This document shows, piece after piece, positions 1 through 11,640 of a stretch of DNA of 64,000 bases (position 1 is the stretch's first letter; every line of letters starts with the position of its first letter). Source of the stretch: Maratus speciosus (taxonomy: Eukaryota > Arthropoda > Arachnida > Araneae > Salticidae); the NCBI GenBank assembly GCA_963932465.1, contig OZ010786.1, forward strand, positions 537,233,073 to 537,297,072, read 5' to 3'. The translations under genes and the position numbers were made by a program. The notes below the pieces were generated by a model that saw nothing but the letters and a program-made list of their open reading frames with translations, was not told the origin of the DNA and searched no databases.

Positions 1-897
1 TAAATCTGAAGAGCAGAGCCGCAGCATGAGCAGAGTTTAGGATGAAAACGGGATAGACTCGCTAACGTTATTTTCATATAAAAAGCAATTATGACTCATA
101 CACAGTAGAATACTGAAAGTTTATAAACCTTATGCTGATGCTGGATGACTAAAAATAACAGAATATATATTCATTTCGGGTTAAATCTTTAAACAATAAT
201 AATAAATAAACATTCCAAATAAAAATATCCTAATGGCAACATATTATGATTCCCAGTATAACAACAGGTCTTCGCCAACAATACCAGACATAAATCTGCA
301 AATATTTCAAATTTTCATTTAAAATAGCATTCTAATGCGACAGATAAAAAAGCTTTCTGTTTCTCCTTCATTCAGATCAAAATAGCATTAAATGTCTGTA
401 ATTGGAATAAGTAATTTTAGAGAAAAAAAGTTATTTTTATTTTTTCTATCCGAGTTAATATTTTCAATTTCAGAAATAATGCACCAAACCCCGAAGACTG
501 GTATACAAATTGAAATTGAGCCCGTGTCGAGAGAGGTCTGACATCGGGCTTCGGGCTCGAGCTGAGACCGTCTCATGTCTATTGTGCTACACTGTAAATC
601 AATACAAATTTTAGTTAATCTTTGAAAATATACTATGCCGATAAACGTCAATTTAATAAAACCCCTTCCGAAATACCCACGATTCCGAAAACAGTTCCTT
701 ATCTTTAGAAATATTTAAAATTAGTATATTAAGCAATTATCTCAAACTTGTTTATCGGTTTTTCAGATCTACCATGTATCAAGTAAACATTTTTATGTTC
801 GATAAATTTATATCACAGAAAAACGTGATAATTTAACATCTGTAACATCCACATTATATTTTTTATTATTTTGTTACCATTGCATATATAAATTTAA
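1..897. other. Unassigned AT-rich DNA
   Basis: No recognisable gene or element. The only unusual part is a G+C-rich island at about 490-595 that is open on the minus strand and sits next to a possible splice acceptor (minus strand, exon side starting at 591). It is discussed among the findings and is not called as a gene. Confidence 0.5.
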
Positions 898-901
898 TTA
901 A

Positions 902-1755
902 CCCATTTATGCCTAGCGTCCCATTTTTTTAACATTTCGAATTTTATTTTATTATTATTATTATTTTTTTTTTATAATTGTCTTCTTTTTTTACAACATA
1001 AAAACTGTATGAAGTGATTGTCCATAAATGTCGTTATCTATTACCGACAGATGTCATAAGAGACATCGTAAAAGACAGTATAAGATTGATATTTATTTGC
1101 TTAAATGAAGGCCTTTTTTCGGTGTTTATAGATTTTCATTTTCCAAGATAGCGAAATGTAAAAAGTAAGCTTATTTGTATTTTTTGTATCATGGATCCAA
1201 ATAAATAAGTCATAATCTTATCTTGTAGACTTCTTTGAAATACATATGTTTTCAAATTGGCAAATTATATGTTCAAGCCTATTTGTCATGCTTGTTTGTA
1301 ACGTACAAATTTGAGGGATCTAGGGGCAAATAGGTACATATTTCTATTAGCCATTTACGGGACAATTTTTATGTAATGTCCTTTTCAAGATGACTTTGAA
1401 ATAAATTTTTTCTTAGCCTCAAATACAGTTATTCTCCATTTATTATTAATTATACTTATAATGTTATTAGTCTCTGTAAGGAAATAAATATATTTTTCTT
1501 AATATTTCAGAAAAATGCTAATTATAGTATATAATATAGAATTTAAAAGCTTAATTTATATACATTTAGACAAAACATATAACTATGAATTTTTCCCCAT
1601 ATGGATATTCCCATATTTAGTATCTTTACATTTTATCCAATAAGTACAAAAATATTTTAGCGTAGTTTTTTTAGCATTTTTCCAGTACATTTTGCAACCT
1701 TTTAAAGTGATTTTACTAACAAATTTGAGAAAACAAAAATTCAGGCATAAATGGG
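902..1755. mobile_element. piggyBac-type MITE (TTAA-flanked)
   Basis: An 854-bp segment has perfect 13-bp terminal inverted repeats: cccatttatgcct at 902-914 and its reverse complement aggcataaatggg at 1743-1755. It is flanked by the tetranucleotide TTAA on both sides (898-901 and 1756-1759). TTAA target duplication plus C-starting TIRs of about 13 bp is the signature of the piggyBac superfamily. The interior has no long ORF, so this is a non-autonomous element. Another short piece, tttgtcatgcttgtttgtaa, and a second cccatttac-like word occur inside but were not resolved further. Confidence 0.85.
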
Positions 1756-2716
1756 TTAACCACCTTAAAACGTTTAATTAATAATTATTAACATCCGAAA
1801 AAACGATTTCAGAAAACAGAATAATACGGGATAAAACTGATCAGTAACGTTTCGGAAAATTAGAGGCAGCAAAATAAACTTTTTCGTTATTAATACTGTG
1901 TAAAATCTTGCAAATATACTTGTTTCTGGTGAATTTCTGATGGCAAAAATAGAACAAAAATCGAATACGCTTTAAATATTCTTCTAAATCCATATAATGG
2001 CATTACATTATTCTTAAAATATACAACGAGTTTCATATCAATTATTATTATTTTTTTTTTTTTAACGTTGAACAGAAATTAAAATAAAAGATTTTAGAAA
2101 AAAAGTAGATAGATTAGGTCCTTTTTATTTCATGTGAAATATAGTTAAATTGAGTGCAAAGAGAGTGTAAATATAAACATTTTAAAATAATGTGTTTATT
2201 CTTTCAATGTGACTATTTGGATTTATTCATTGAAAAGACCATACAATATTTTATTTCATCCCATTTTCAATTAAATGAAAGACAATAAACTAATGAAGAA
2301 AGTTTCTTTTTATTTTCTTTGTTGAGAAATAAATATTGATTTTCTTAATGCATATAAAATATTTATTTTTATTTTTAAAATATCTGTATTGCATATAATA
2401 TTTCTTTTGTGAATTTGATTTTACATATTAAGAAATTAAAAAATATATGAGTTATTTTTTCATTAAAATTAAATTTTCTGGTTTTGAAAGCTTGTTTATC
2501 CTTCTCCAAATTTCTAAAAAGTTTGAACTTTGGAAATGTAAATTAATCAGCTTAATTTTTAATGAGTTAATTTTCTTAGAAAATGCACTTAATTACCTAT
2601 TTTGTCGGAAATGCACTAATTATTTCATTTTTTACTATTTTTTTTTAATTTGAGAATGTTTTTTTTTTTGTAATTTAAAATTTAAAGTAATTTTTAAAGC
2701 TTTAACTAAACATACT

Positions 2717-2719
<3 letters not shown>

Positions 2720-2763
<44 letters not shown>
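2720..2763. repeat. (TA)n microsatellite
   Basis: Uninterrupted alternating A and T over about 44 bases. Confidence 0.95.
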
Positions 2764-2766
<3 letters not shown>

Positions 2767-3853
2767 CATTGTTCTTGTATTAGATTACTCCAAATAATGC
2801 AGCTATCAAATTAGTGTCAAGCCAATTAGTGTTCTTTTATATATTTGAATAAAAAATTGTTTTGATTATAATTCTTCGTTAACATATAAATTGAAACTTG
2901 CATTGATTATCTTTGTTAATTATATTTGAATAAATATTAATGATATCTTAAAAGTACAGTAAATTTATAAACCTAAATATTTTATTATCCGTAAATTATT
3001 ATATCGTATCAAATAAAAAAATACCAAATCATGAAACCCCAAAGTCCTAATAAAGTTGGTAATACAATCTCCGTGTTCACAATTTTGTGACATCTAAATT
3101 GTATGCGAATATGCCAAACAGACGAATATTTAATTTGAAATTTGAAAAATAGGCTTAAATTATGTGCCAACATCAACTACGTGGCAGAGAGATACCTATT
3201 ACAGCTATTAACTTCTAATCTATAAATCAGCTCAATAATAATCTTCCAGAATTATCCTTAAATAAACTGCCTCTTCAAAGCTCGCAATTTTTATATAAAA
3301 GTAAGTGAATGAGATTCCATACACATAGAGTTATTCTTCAAAATAATATAAAAATATATTTCGGAGATGCGATTTAACCACATATATGTCATATATGATT
3401 GATTGCGTATTTATAATAGATTTAAAGACATTCGTCTTTTTAAAACTGTAGTCTTGATTTTTTTAGTGCATGAGATGTGTATTGACAATTTAGTTTCAAA
3501 TCTTAATATGTATATGTATATAAACATATAAAAAAAAATCAACGCTAGTAAAAGTAAAACTGCCTTACATATAGAAGGCTGGCTCAAAAGATACACAAAA
3601 ATGGCTTCGATGTCGAACAGGAATGTCGCTAAAAGTAATAATTTAGCTCACAAATTCAATAAACTAGGTAAATCTCACTACAGGCTGTAAACCCATGCTA
3701 GTTGTAACTGATGTAGGTGTCAACACAAGTTCAGAAGATGGCAAATTTCATTCCAATTTTTATACTCTGAAAACTGACCAGTACAACCTAATTAGCATGA
3801 AACTTCTCAAAAACCACGAACCACAGACTCCGAAAGCAACCAACTAACTTATG

Positions 3854-3880
3854 ATAATAAATAAATAAATAAATAAATAA
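3854..3880. repeat. (AAAT)n microsatellite
   Basis: About six copies of the tetranucleotide ataa/aaat. Confidence 0.9.
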
Positions 3881-6777
3881 CATCAAAGAATAGACGTCGC
3901 TTTTACGCACACAGATTAACATCGAGCAGAACGATCTCACTCAACATTGGAAACAAACAGTTGGACTCTGTGTATAAGCTAGTGCTTTACAGTCATAAAC
4001 CAGAATTTTTTTTATGAAAATGAAATTAAATGAGAAATGGTGAGGACAAACATATATTTTTTTAAATACACTTTCTTATTCAAAATATTTTTTTTATTTA
4101 GATTGAACAAATGCGATAAGGTTCGGATGTACATTTTCCCGGCAGACTGCAACCTAATTAAAGCCTGTGCATAATTGGAAACTTATTTTTCGCACCCTCC
4201 TAGCGTCTTGAGGGCTTTCCTGCATTTTAATTAAAATGCTTATAAAAATAATCTTAATGTAAACTATCTTTCCCTGTTTGTTTCTAAAATACACTTCATA
4301 CGCCTATTTTTGATATTACATTTTAAAATACAATTCTCTTTAAAATATTTTTTTTCTTTCTACAACAGATTTAAGTTGTTTTGGGGAAACCGAAAAATTA
4401 CGCCCAAACCGCTCAGAGGATTAAATTCCCCCCCCCCCTTTTTTTTTTACTTTTCGGATGTTGGGTATATTCCCAACAGATATGTATTGCAATAAATTGT
4501 AAATGTGCAATCGGATTACAACTCCGTTACATTTTATATTGATTCTGCTTTGGCATTGTAAGCTTAAAATGTAAAATAACAAAAATCACTCCAATATTCA
4601 TTATTAGTTTAAATACAAATTTTGCATGAAAAGGAAAAATCCGAACATTTATTGTATCACAAGCAGCTTTATGACTGAAGATAAAAAGACTAAGCATGAC
4701 GATGTTGCAGATTCTATTGTGACAAATAAAAAGCTGTAAAAGCATTCTATTATAATAAGTTTGAGTAGATCTTATAATGAGAGATGTGATATCAGGGGAA
4801 ATTTATAGCTTAGTGTACATTTATGTTAACTGAGATATTTTAACTAAAACTAAAACACAACTACTGTTAAGAATATGTGGAAAGGTGCAGAAATTGGCTG
4901 TCAGAAATAAGATTAAAAGTAGAAACTTTATTTATTGATTAATTTATATTTATTGTATTGTCTAAGCCAATGATTTTGTTTTCAATTTCTTTATTATTTT
5001 AACATTTTTAAACAGAAAATAAATTATTAAAAACTACATTTTATATTTTCATTAGATTTTGAATACAGTTTAACATTGAACCCAAATTAAAATTTACATC
5101 CAATAAGTTTGAAGCATCTAATTCCAAAATTTATCGATTTTTCCAAAATTATATCATGTGTTTCTTAATAGCTAACCTCTTTGTTTTAAGTGTAAATTTT
5201 ATGTAGTAAAAAGAAGTTTTATTTCTTTTAAATTTAAAACGAAAGATGCTTATTTTAAGTAGCGAATTGATGCTTTTGGATGCATTTAAAATGATTCAAT
5301 ATATGTGCAGATTAACTATGAATAATAAAATATAACATATACCTCAATTTAGTTCAGTTGTTGTTTAGTTTCCGGATGCAATATGTTTTCCAAACATAAT
5401 GTTAGCTCTGTTTAAATTAAAGGATGGTTTTCATTCATTTTTCTTTTCATACAACCTTTTATCCAAAAACTAAAAATCCGCTAGAATAATAATTTAACCA
5501 TTAAGTTTTTCAACATTTTCTCAAACATAATATTATGTCATTAAAATCAATTATTATATTGTATGCACACTCTCATTTTACCACATCGGGAGAGAAAAAA
5601 AGATAGTCAACAAATAGTTTGATGAGAAAAAATTAATAAGTTAAACATTCTTTGAATATGTTTTTCAAATTTAAAATTCCATTTTTACCTATATACATAA
5701 GTACATACATATCCATGAACACACCCCTATATATTTATCAATATATTCATGTTCTTTAAAGTTCATTCTTATGAATGGCTCCAATATTTCACATATAACA
5801 TTTTTCTACATTCCGACATCTAAGAAAATCTTTGATATACTCAATCCATCATTTAAAAAGATGTTTTGTTTTTTAATACAACCGTCTACTTGAAACTTTT
5901 ATGGTTGCATTATGATTCGGAGTACAGTATTGCCTTTCTTGAAAAATCTTACATTTTCTATGATACTCATGGAGATAAATGCTTATCTTTAGATGTATAT
6001 ATTATATATCTTTATATGTATATAACTCTTTTTGTTCTTTCTTTTTGAAATTTCATTTCTTGTTCTTTCTGTAATCTCCAGCCATATTGCAGTATTATGC
6101 AACAATGGCATTAAACTGAAATAAACGTGCTGAATATTCATATATCTTTTGGAATATTTTCATTACATTTTGCAAATTAAATGTACATTTTTTGACTTTT
6201 TATGTGCATGCATTTTACCACGATCAATTTCATATTCAGTCTAATAAACACAAAACTACATTTGTAAAAGAGCATATGCACAGATGCCACAATCTACCCA
6301 TTTTCCAAGTGTTGCTATGTTCGAATGAAAATAAGCGATATATGTGATAAATCATGTGATTGAATGTTATGAAGTTTACTATTAGTCAATATATATGTAA
6401 GTAAAGCTGAAGGGTTGGAAACTACGCATGTTATACAAGCATCTTGAACAATCGATCTAAAGAGGAGTAATTATAACATATTTAGCTTCACGTATTAGGT
6501 ATATTGTAATTATGCATCAATAAAATTACTTTTAGGCCTTAAAAAAAAACTAAAAAAAAACACCCATGAAATATATGTATAAGTAGTTAAAACTACTTGT
6601 CCTGAAAAAATATAATGTTTTTCATAATATTTTCACACGGAGAAATTAATATCTTCTTTGAATTTATTTTACAGTACAATACTTAAAGATGATTTAAAGT
6701 TATTATTAATTATACATGGTGTGTTCACAAAGTTTCAAGACTGGTTCTAGAATTCGAAAGTTATTAAACATTTTTGT

Positions 6778-7130
6778 ACAGCAAACTAAAATTCTCGAAA
6801 TATGACTCTTGGGCATCAACACAACACTGGCAACGTTTTTCCCGTAGTTCATAGTCTACCTGGAATTCTTCGCGCGCAAGGTTGTTAAGTGACCTCGTCG
6901 AAGCTGGAATCATGGATCGCTGGAATCGTGCCATATCACTTCCTTTTCAGGTCTTTAGTGATCCGGAGGAATAAAAAAAGTCGCCGGGAGCGAGGTCGGG
7001 TCTATAGGGAGGCTTATGGCAGTATTGCCACTTTAAACTTAGCCAAACCTTTTCCGGCAGCGAGCGACGTGTGAGAGGTCGCATTGTCGTGCTGAACAAT
7101 CCAATCGTCCCTGGTGTCTGGGCGGACGCA
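6778..7130 (-). pseudogene. mariner transposase C-terminal fragment (left arm)
   Basis: On the minus strand the sequence reads WIVQHDNATSHTSLAAGKG, then LAKFKVAILP, followed by the decayed equivalent of the YSPDLxPxDFF motif. This is the second-aspartate region and the third-aspartate region of the mariner D34D catalytic core. Stops and frameshifts follow. The coding order runs toward the left terminus (6715), as expected of a 3' half. There is no N-terminal helix-turn-helix part. It is the mirror image of the fragment in the right arm and cannot make a working enzyme. Confidence 0.75.
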
Positions 7131-7193
7131 CCGGGTCAGGTCGGTTTTATGCTGGAATGCACCACCATTCGAAGGAAAGAGTCCAGTGCGCCC

Positions 7194-7559
7194 GACCAGA
7201 CATGAGAGAGCTTTGGATTGTTCACAACGACAATGCGCCCTCGCCGCTCACATGTCTCTCTCGCCTCACACGCCGCTCGCCGGTGCCGAACTTTTGGCTA
7301 AGTTTAACGTGTCAATACTGCCGCAAGCCCCCTACAGCCCCGACCTTACTCCCAGCGACTTTTTTTCTTCCCCCAGAACAAGAAAGACCTTAAAGGCAAG
7401 CGATTCGACACCCAAGCAGCTTCGACGAGGTCCCTTCACAGCTTTTCGCCCGAAGACTTCCAGAGGGCCTACGTATAATGGAAAAAACGCTAGCAGCTGT
7501 GTGTTGATGTCCAAGGGTGATATTTCGAAGAATTGTAGTTCGCTGTACACAAAAGTTTA
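7194..7559 (+). pseudogene. mariner transposase C-terminal fragment (right arm)
   Basis: On the plus strand one frame gives LWIVHNDNAPS, holding the second catalytic Asp. The frame then shifts across a small local duplication at about 7240-7290. The next frame gives LLAKFNVSILPQAPYSPDL followed by TPSDFF, holding the third Asp. A third frame near 7498 reads CVDVQG, stop, YFEEL, which matches the mariner C-terminal CVxxQGxYFEG pattern. At least two frameshifts and two stops are present. It pairs with the left-arm fragment as an inverted copy. Confidence 0.8.
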
Positions 7560-7618
7560 ACTTTTTTTTTTTTTTTAATTCTTAGACCACTCTTGAAACT
7601 TTGTGAACACGCCCTGTA

Positions 7619-8469
7619 TATATAAAATGAGAGAAAGAGAGGAAGTTCGGTTGATATCGAATACCATTTTATTATTAAGTCAATATAAAAGTTTTGAGAT
7701 ACATTATAAATTAGTAAAGAACAAACTTTGAGTATTTATTAATATATTTTATGCGTTTAAAGTGGAAGTAAAAAGAACATATCAATATTTAACGTTTAAA
7801 AAAAGATTCGAATTTCTTATAATGACGACCTGTAATTCATTATGAAATAGTGACATAAAGAATGTAAAAATAGCACCAAAAACTATGATTTAAAAGAATA
7901 ACCGAAATTATTTAACGACTGAATCTGAATTCATAATGTATATACAGATACTATGAAAAAATGTTTAATTTTAGACTCATTTTTAAAGGCTTGTGTAGCG
8001 GATTTTCTATGTTACACCATCTTTTAAAACATAACCAATTCAATGGTCAACAAGTTAGCATAGAGGAAAACTGACTAACATAGCAGTAAATATAACTGTT
8101 TAACTTTACACTGAACTTGGTTGACATCACTGACAATGATATTTTATAATTAATACGAATTTTATAAAATTTGCGTGCAAAATCTGCAAAGAATTAGAAT
8201 AAGAGTGTATTTCACCATGTCTTTTCAACAAGAGGAAACCAAACAGAACTGAAAACAGTGCCTCATGTGAGTACTATTGAGTCATATGGCAGATTGACGC
8301 TTGGCTGCAATACGGTATGAGGCGTATATTGAAGTACTCCATATTTTCCGCCCATTCCATAATATACGAAATTCCTCTAATATGTATATTTGAAGTTATT
8401 GTTGCTCCTGTGATGGGATTATTTTGTAGTTGCTTTTTCTGAATAACGGTAAACATTTTACCTGAAATT
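7619..8469. other. Unassigned AT-rich DNA
   Basis: No element boundary or homology is visible. A 60-codon minus-strand frame (8274-8456, true ATG) has ordinary-looking composition but no recognisable domain. It was not accepted as a gene. Confidence 0.4.
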
Positions 8470-9210
8470 TGGCTAACCCGAAATTAAAAAAAAAAAAAAA
8501 AAAAACAAGTTTCATTAAATATTTTTTATATAGAGATTAGCAGAATGAATTTTGTTTAATAAAACCTCTTTTTTAAATTACTAAGAATTAAAAATTTTGT
8601 TCGTCATCGACACGTTAAGATAATAAGATATAAAATTAGAAGTGAATCGATTCTGTAATTTTAGAATAATCGTGGTCAAGAATTTACAAAGTGCGCTTTT
8701 GAAAAGAACATACATTTTTTTAAAAATATGTTATAATTACAGTATAATAGTTATTATTTTTTTTATCTAAGATAGCAACATCTATTGCATCAACGTAAAA
8801 TAGTCCAACTTCAGTTAATATAGCCTCTAAAACTGCAACTTCCGAAAAATCAATTTTTTGAAAACTATGACTAGGTGAAAACTCATAAAGCCTTACAATT
8901 TTGTTAAAGCATGAGGGTAAAATATGATATTGGGAAGAAAATATCTAACTCTATGTATCGTCAATAATACTTGCAATACATATAAATTCAAAATTAGCTC
9001 TCTCTTATAAGAAATTTTACAAATGACAATGACACAAAAAATAAAAGAAAAACGAAAGAATTTCTGTGAAAGAAAAAAAACACCAAGATAAATTTATGAT
9101 GCCTTTAATGAACAATATTCCTTACATCTACTTTATGTTTCTCTGGAAAAAAATTATCATTGCAATCTGATGGTGGCTTAGTGTTGTGACTTAGTTTTGA
9201 CTAACCTCAT
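8470..9210. repeat. Diverged direct repeat, copy 1
   Basis: The order of words in this stretch recurs about 1.4-1.5 kb downstream. Examples are ctaacccgaaa, ataagatagca / ctaagatagca, aatagtcc(a/t)acttca, cctctaaaactgcaac and ctg/cta plus gggtgaaa. The copies are old, with many substitutions and indels. The function or family is unknown. Copy 1 contains an A-run at 8486-8504. Confidence 0.6.
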
Positions 9211-9211
9211 T

Positions 9212-9371
9212 GATGGAACAGTGGCGCAGCAGCTGGGCGATTGTCACCATTAAATTTTTATAGTATTCTTCGCCTTGAATAAATCTCGCAAATTGTAAAC
9301 AGAAATTAGACGTAGAATGCAATACAAATTTAGTGGTGACAATTTATTCTCTGCTGCTACACTGTTCCATC
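9212..9371. mobile_element. 160-bp hairpin (foldback) MITE
   Basis: The left end gatggaacagtgg and the right end, whose reverse complement is gatggaacagtgt, match. The inverted similarity runs inward for about 60 bases per arm (gcagcag, gattgtcacc, taaattt, attc), leaving a loop of roughly 40 bases. No coding content. It sits exactly at the junction between the two copies of the surrounding diverged repeat. Confidence 0.6.
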
Positions 9372-9397
9372 ACTGCTAACCCGAAAAAAATTAATTA

Positions 9398-10029
9398 CAG
9401 TAGAGCGCCGATTATCCGAACTTCAATTAACCGAACTTCCAATTATCCGAACAGCCTATTTCTCGCCAAAAAAATAAATAAACCGAACTTTCATTTATCC
9501 GAACCACATCCATTTATTATATTCTCTCTTTTTTTTTTCTTTTAAGGACGATGAAATTGTGGATGAGATTTAAGATTTAGAAAAAAATGAAGAAATGAAT
9601 ACGAATGGTCTGAAAATGACCATCAGGTCTATCACATGAAGAAGCCTTTGAATGTTTGGAATCAGCTATGAAATGGCTCGAACGGCAGAAGAACGCTTAT
9701 CCTATTCAAATACGTATTTAAGAAGAATTCGAGATATGGCGGCATTGGAAAGAAGGTCTACTTTGAAGCAAGCAACAATCGAAAGCTTTTTTGCTTAAAT
9801 TATAATCTCTGGAGTACAGAAAAAGAGAAAAAGAAAATTTTAAATGATAAAAAAAAAAAGATTTAAACACGCTAGCACTAACTGGTGCTGCCAGTCCTAA
9901 GCCTGGGTAAAGTGTGAAGGTTTTAGTATAATCAGGGAAGTCTCTTAAATTGTCTGTCCATTTATCCGAACTTTTGCTTATCCGAACTAGGGTCGATCCC
10001 GACTTGTTCGGATAATCGGCGCTCTACTG
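9398..10029 (+). mobile_element. pogo/Tigger-type element, internally deleted
   Basis: A 632-bp element with near-perfect inverted ends, cagtagagcgccgattatcc and continuing gaac, on both sides, flanked by TA (9396-9397 and 10030-10031). Sub-terminal repeats of the form aattatccgaac / aattaaccgaac follow on the left, a hallmark of Tigger ends. The interior keeps only the tail of the transposase. Most of the gene, including the DNA-binding and DDE domains, is missing. Confidence 0.9.
9549..9800 (+). pseudogene. Tigger/jerky-type transposase C-terminal remnant
   Basis: In the plus direction, with one or more frameshifts, the sequence reads SHEEAFECLESAMKWLERQ, followed by a decayed LKRIRDMAALERRSTLKQATIESFF-type segment, split here across frames. 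This is the typical C-terminal tail of Tigger/jerky transposases: a His-Ser-Glu-Ala helix, then the basic RDLAAxKR stretch and a final SITxFF. The upstream catalytic domain is absent, consistent with the short element length. Confidence 0.7.
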
Positions 10030-10672
10030 TATTTGTTTATGCTAAAAGAAAAAAAAGTTTCACTTTTATGATGTGTGTCTAAAAAGCAAGATAAATTTTA
10101 TCGGGAAAATACCTAATGTTTTTTAATTAAAAAATTTTAAATATTTCGTTAGATAACAACATCACAGGAAAAGAAATGACTAAGTTAGAAGCGATTCGAT
10201 TTTGTAGTTTTTTAATAATTGAAGCCATTGATTTTCAAAATTTGTTTTTCAAAAGAAACTATTTATAGAAAATATATTATAATTAAAGCACAATACTTAT
10301 TTTTCTTATAAGATAGCATCAACTATTCCAGCACCTTAAAATAGTCCTACTTCAATTGTAAACCCTCTAAAACTGCAACAACCGAAAATTTAATGTTTCG
10401 AAATCTCTGACTGGGTGAAATCTGATTTACTAATATTTTCAAGAATAATCATAAAACACGATATTTAAAAGAAAGTAAATTATCTTCGCAATCTCAATAT
10501 ACATCGGCTCTTTGAAGAATTATCACAAAATTAAAAATTAAAAATCTTTCTAAAATTCCCTATTCAAAACGCTTTTAAAATGTTCTTTTGTCAGTGATAA
10601 ATTCCAAATTTCTGAGAACATAGATTCTTTATAAAAGGCAAATCGAATGAATATATATATATATATATATAT

Positions 10673-10917
10673 CAGTGGCGTGGCGTCCGGTCATCGCTGG
10701 ATGCGGCGATGACCAAGCAATATTTTAAAACTCTTAATAAGCTTTTAAAACGCTACGCTCCAGTTTTAGCAGAACATTTGGAGTTCATGTATAAGTGAAG
10801 GTAAGATTTAAAGTTTCTTTTTTGAACATTCAACTATTGAATTTTAGAGTTAATAATTTTTCACCACAAACTTAAATAATTGCGATGACCACCGAAAATT
10901 TTCACGCCACGCCACTG
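10673..10917. mobile_element. hAT-like MITE
   Basis: A 245-bp element begins cagtggcgtggcg and ends with the exact inverted sequence cgccacgccactg. It is flanked by an 8-bp direct repeat, atatatat (10665-10672 and 10918-10925). CAGTGGCG-type ends with 8-bp duplications fit the hAT superfamily. The duplication falls inside a TA microsatellite, so by itself it is weak evidence. The interior words gcgatgacc occur near both ends, and no ORF is present. Confidence 0.75.
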
Positions 10918-11199
10918 ATATATATGTATATATATATTAATGAAGTGAAACATTATCCAGCACTTATTGTATAGCATCTTCCATCAAATACCACCACATT
11001 TCCTTTTTGAAGCCTCAAACAGAAGATGACATTGGATATTAGGATTAAAAAAATCAGTACTTCCAAAATTTCCTTATTCAAAAAGAAATTTAGAATTTCC
11101 TTCGCATGTGACAAATACCAAGTCCTATAATACATAGTTTCTTTATAACTGGCGAGACCAGTCAAATAAAATAAAATAATAGTTATCAATGAAATGAAA

Positions 11200-11640
11200 C
11201 ATTATCGTCCTCCTATCTTGCACTAGCAAAATTGACATTATGGATAAAAATGAAATATATTTCTCAAATTACCTCAAATATCTAAATTGGTTTTCTCAAA
11301 TTGCTATACATTTGTCTAAAAGACTAATGTTTTGATCGCAATCATTTGCAAGACATATCCATAATAGTTTTTTTTTATTACTTGGAGTCTTACAATGTAT
11401 ATAATGGCGCTGCCTCGTATTTCATATGAATAAAGTGAAATTAAAATTATAATACTTTCATTACTATTAATATCTAAATATAAAGATTATTTTGTATAGA
11501 TTTAATGATTTATATTTATATTTTTATAGATATATATTTATTTCATAATGGAATTTATAATATAATTACATTACTCAGTTAGTTAGTAATGATATGAAAG
11601 TCTTTTGCCACATCATATAACTAGTTTGGTGAGAACAAAA
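11200..11640. other. Unassigned AT-rich DNA
   Basis: No recognisable feature. Confidence 0.4.

Larger units (their letters stand above)
1760..6712. other. Unassigned AT-rich DNA
   Basis: About 5 kb without a recognisable gene or bounded element. The reading frames present are short and low in complexity. It holds simple repeats, listed separately, and a run of 11 C followed by 10 T at 4428-4448. The stretches 3560-3990 and 4140-4240 are less AT-rich than their surroundings, but nothing in either could be identified. Confidence 0.5.
6715..7616. mobile_element. Palindromic (foldback) mariner derivative
   Basis: A 902-bp element lies between TA dinucleotides (6713-6714 and 7617-7618). Both ends carry the same mariner-like terminus: gtgttcacaaagtttcaaga on the left and its reverse complement on the right. 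The similarity continues inward for more than 400 bases on each side. The left half, read on the minus strand, and the right half, read on the plus strand, both encode the C-terminal part of the same mariner transposase. The arms meet near 7145-7180, leaving only a short loop. The element therefore consists of two 3' halves in opposite orientation, with no 5' half left. The arms have diverged from each other, so it is old. Confidence 0.85.
9372..10600. repeat. Diverged direct repeat, copy 2 (split by a Tigger insertion)
   Basis: It begins with gctaacccgaaaaaa, as copy 1 does, is interrupted by the Tigger element at 9398-10029, and resumes afterwards. It carries agaagcgattcgattttgta against agaagtgaatcgattctgta in copy 1, then the same series of words as copy 1. 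This shows that the duplication predates the Tigger insertion. A shorter third relation links about 10520-10660 with 11050-11190 (ccttattcaaaa, gtttctttataa). Confidence 0.6.

Noticed and set aside
8274..8456. 60-codon minus-strand frame behind gccaaatttcag|gtaaaatg
   Set aside because: The acceptor-like site is supported only by a distant T-run, no donor is convincing and no protein family is recognised.
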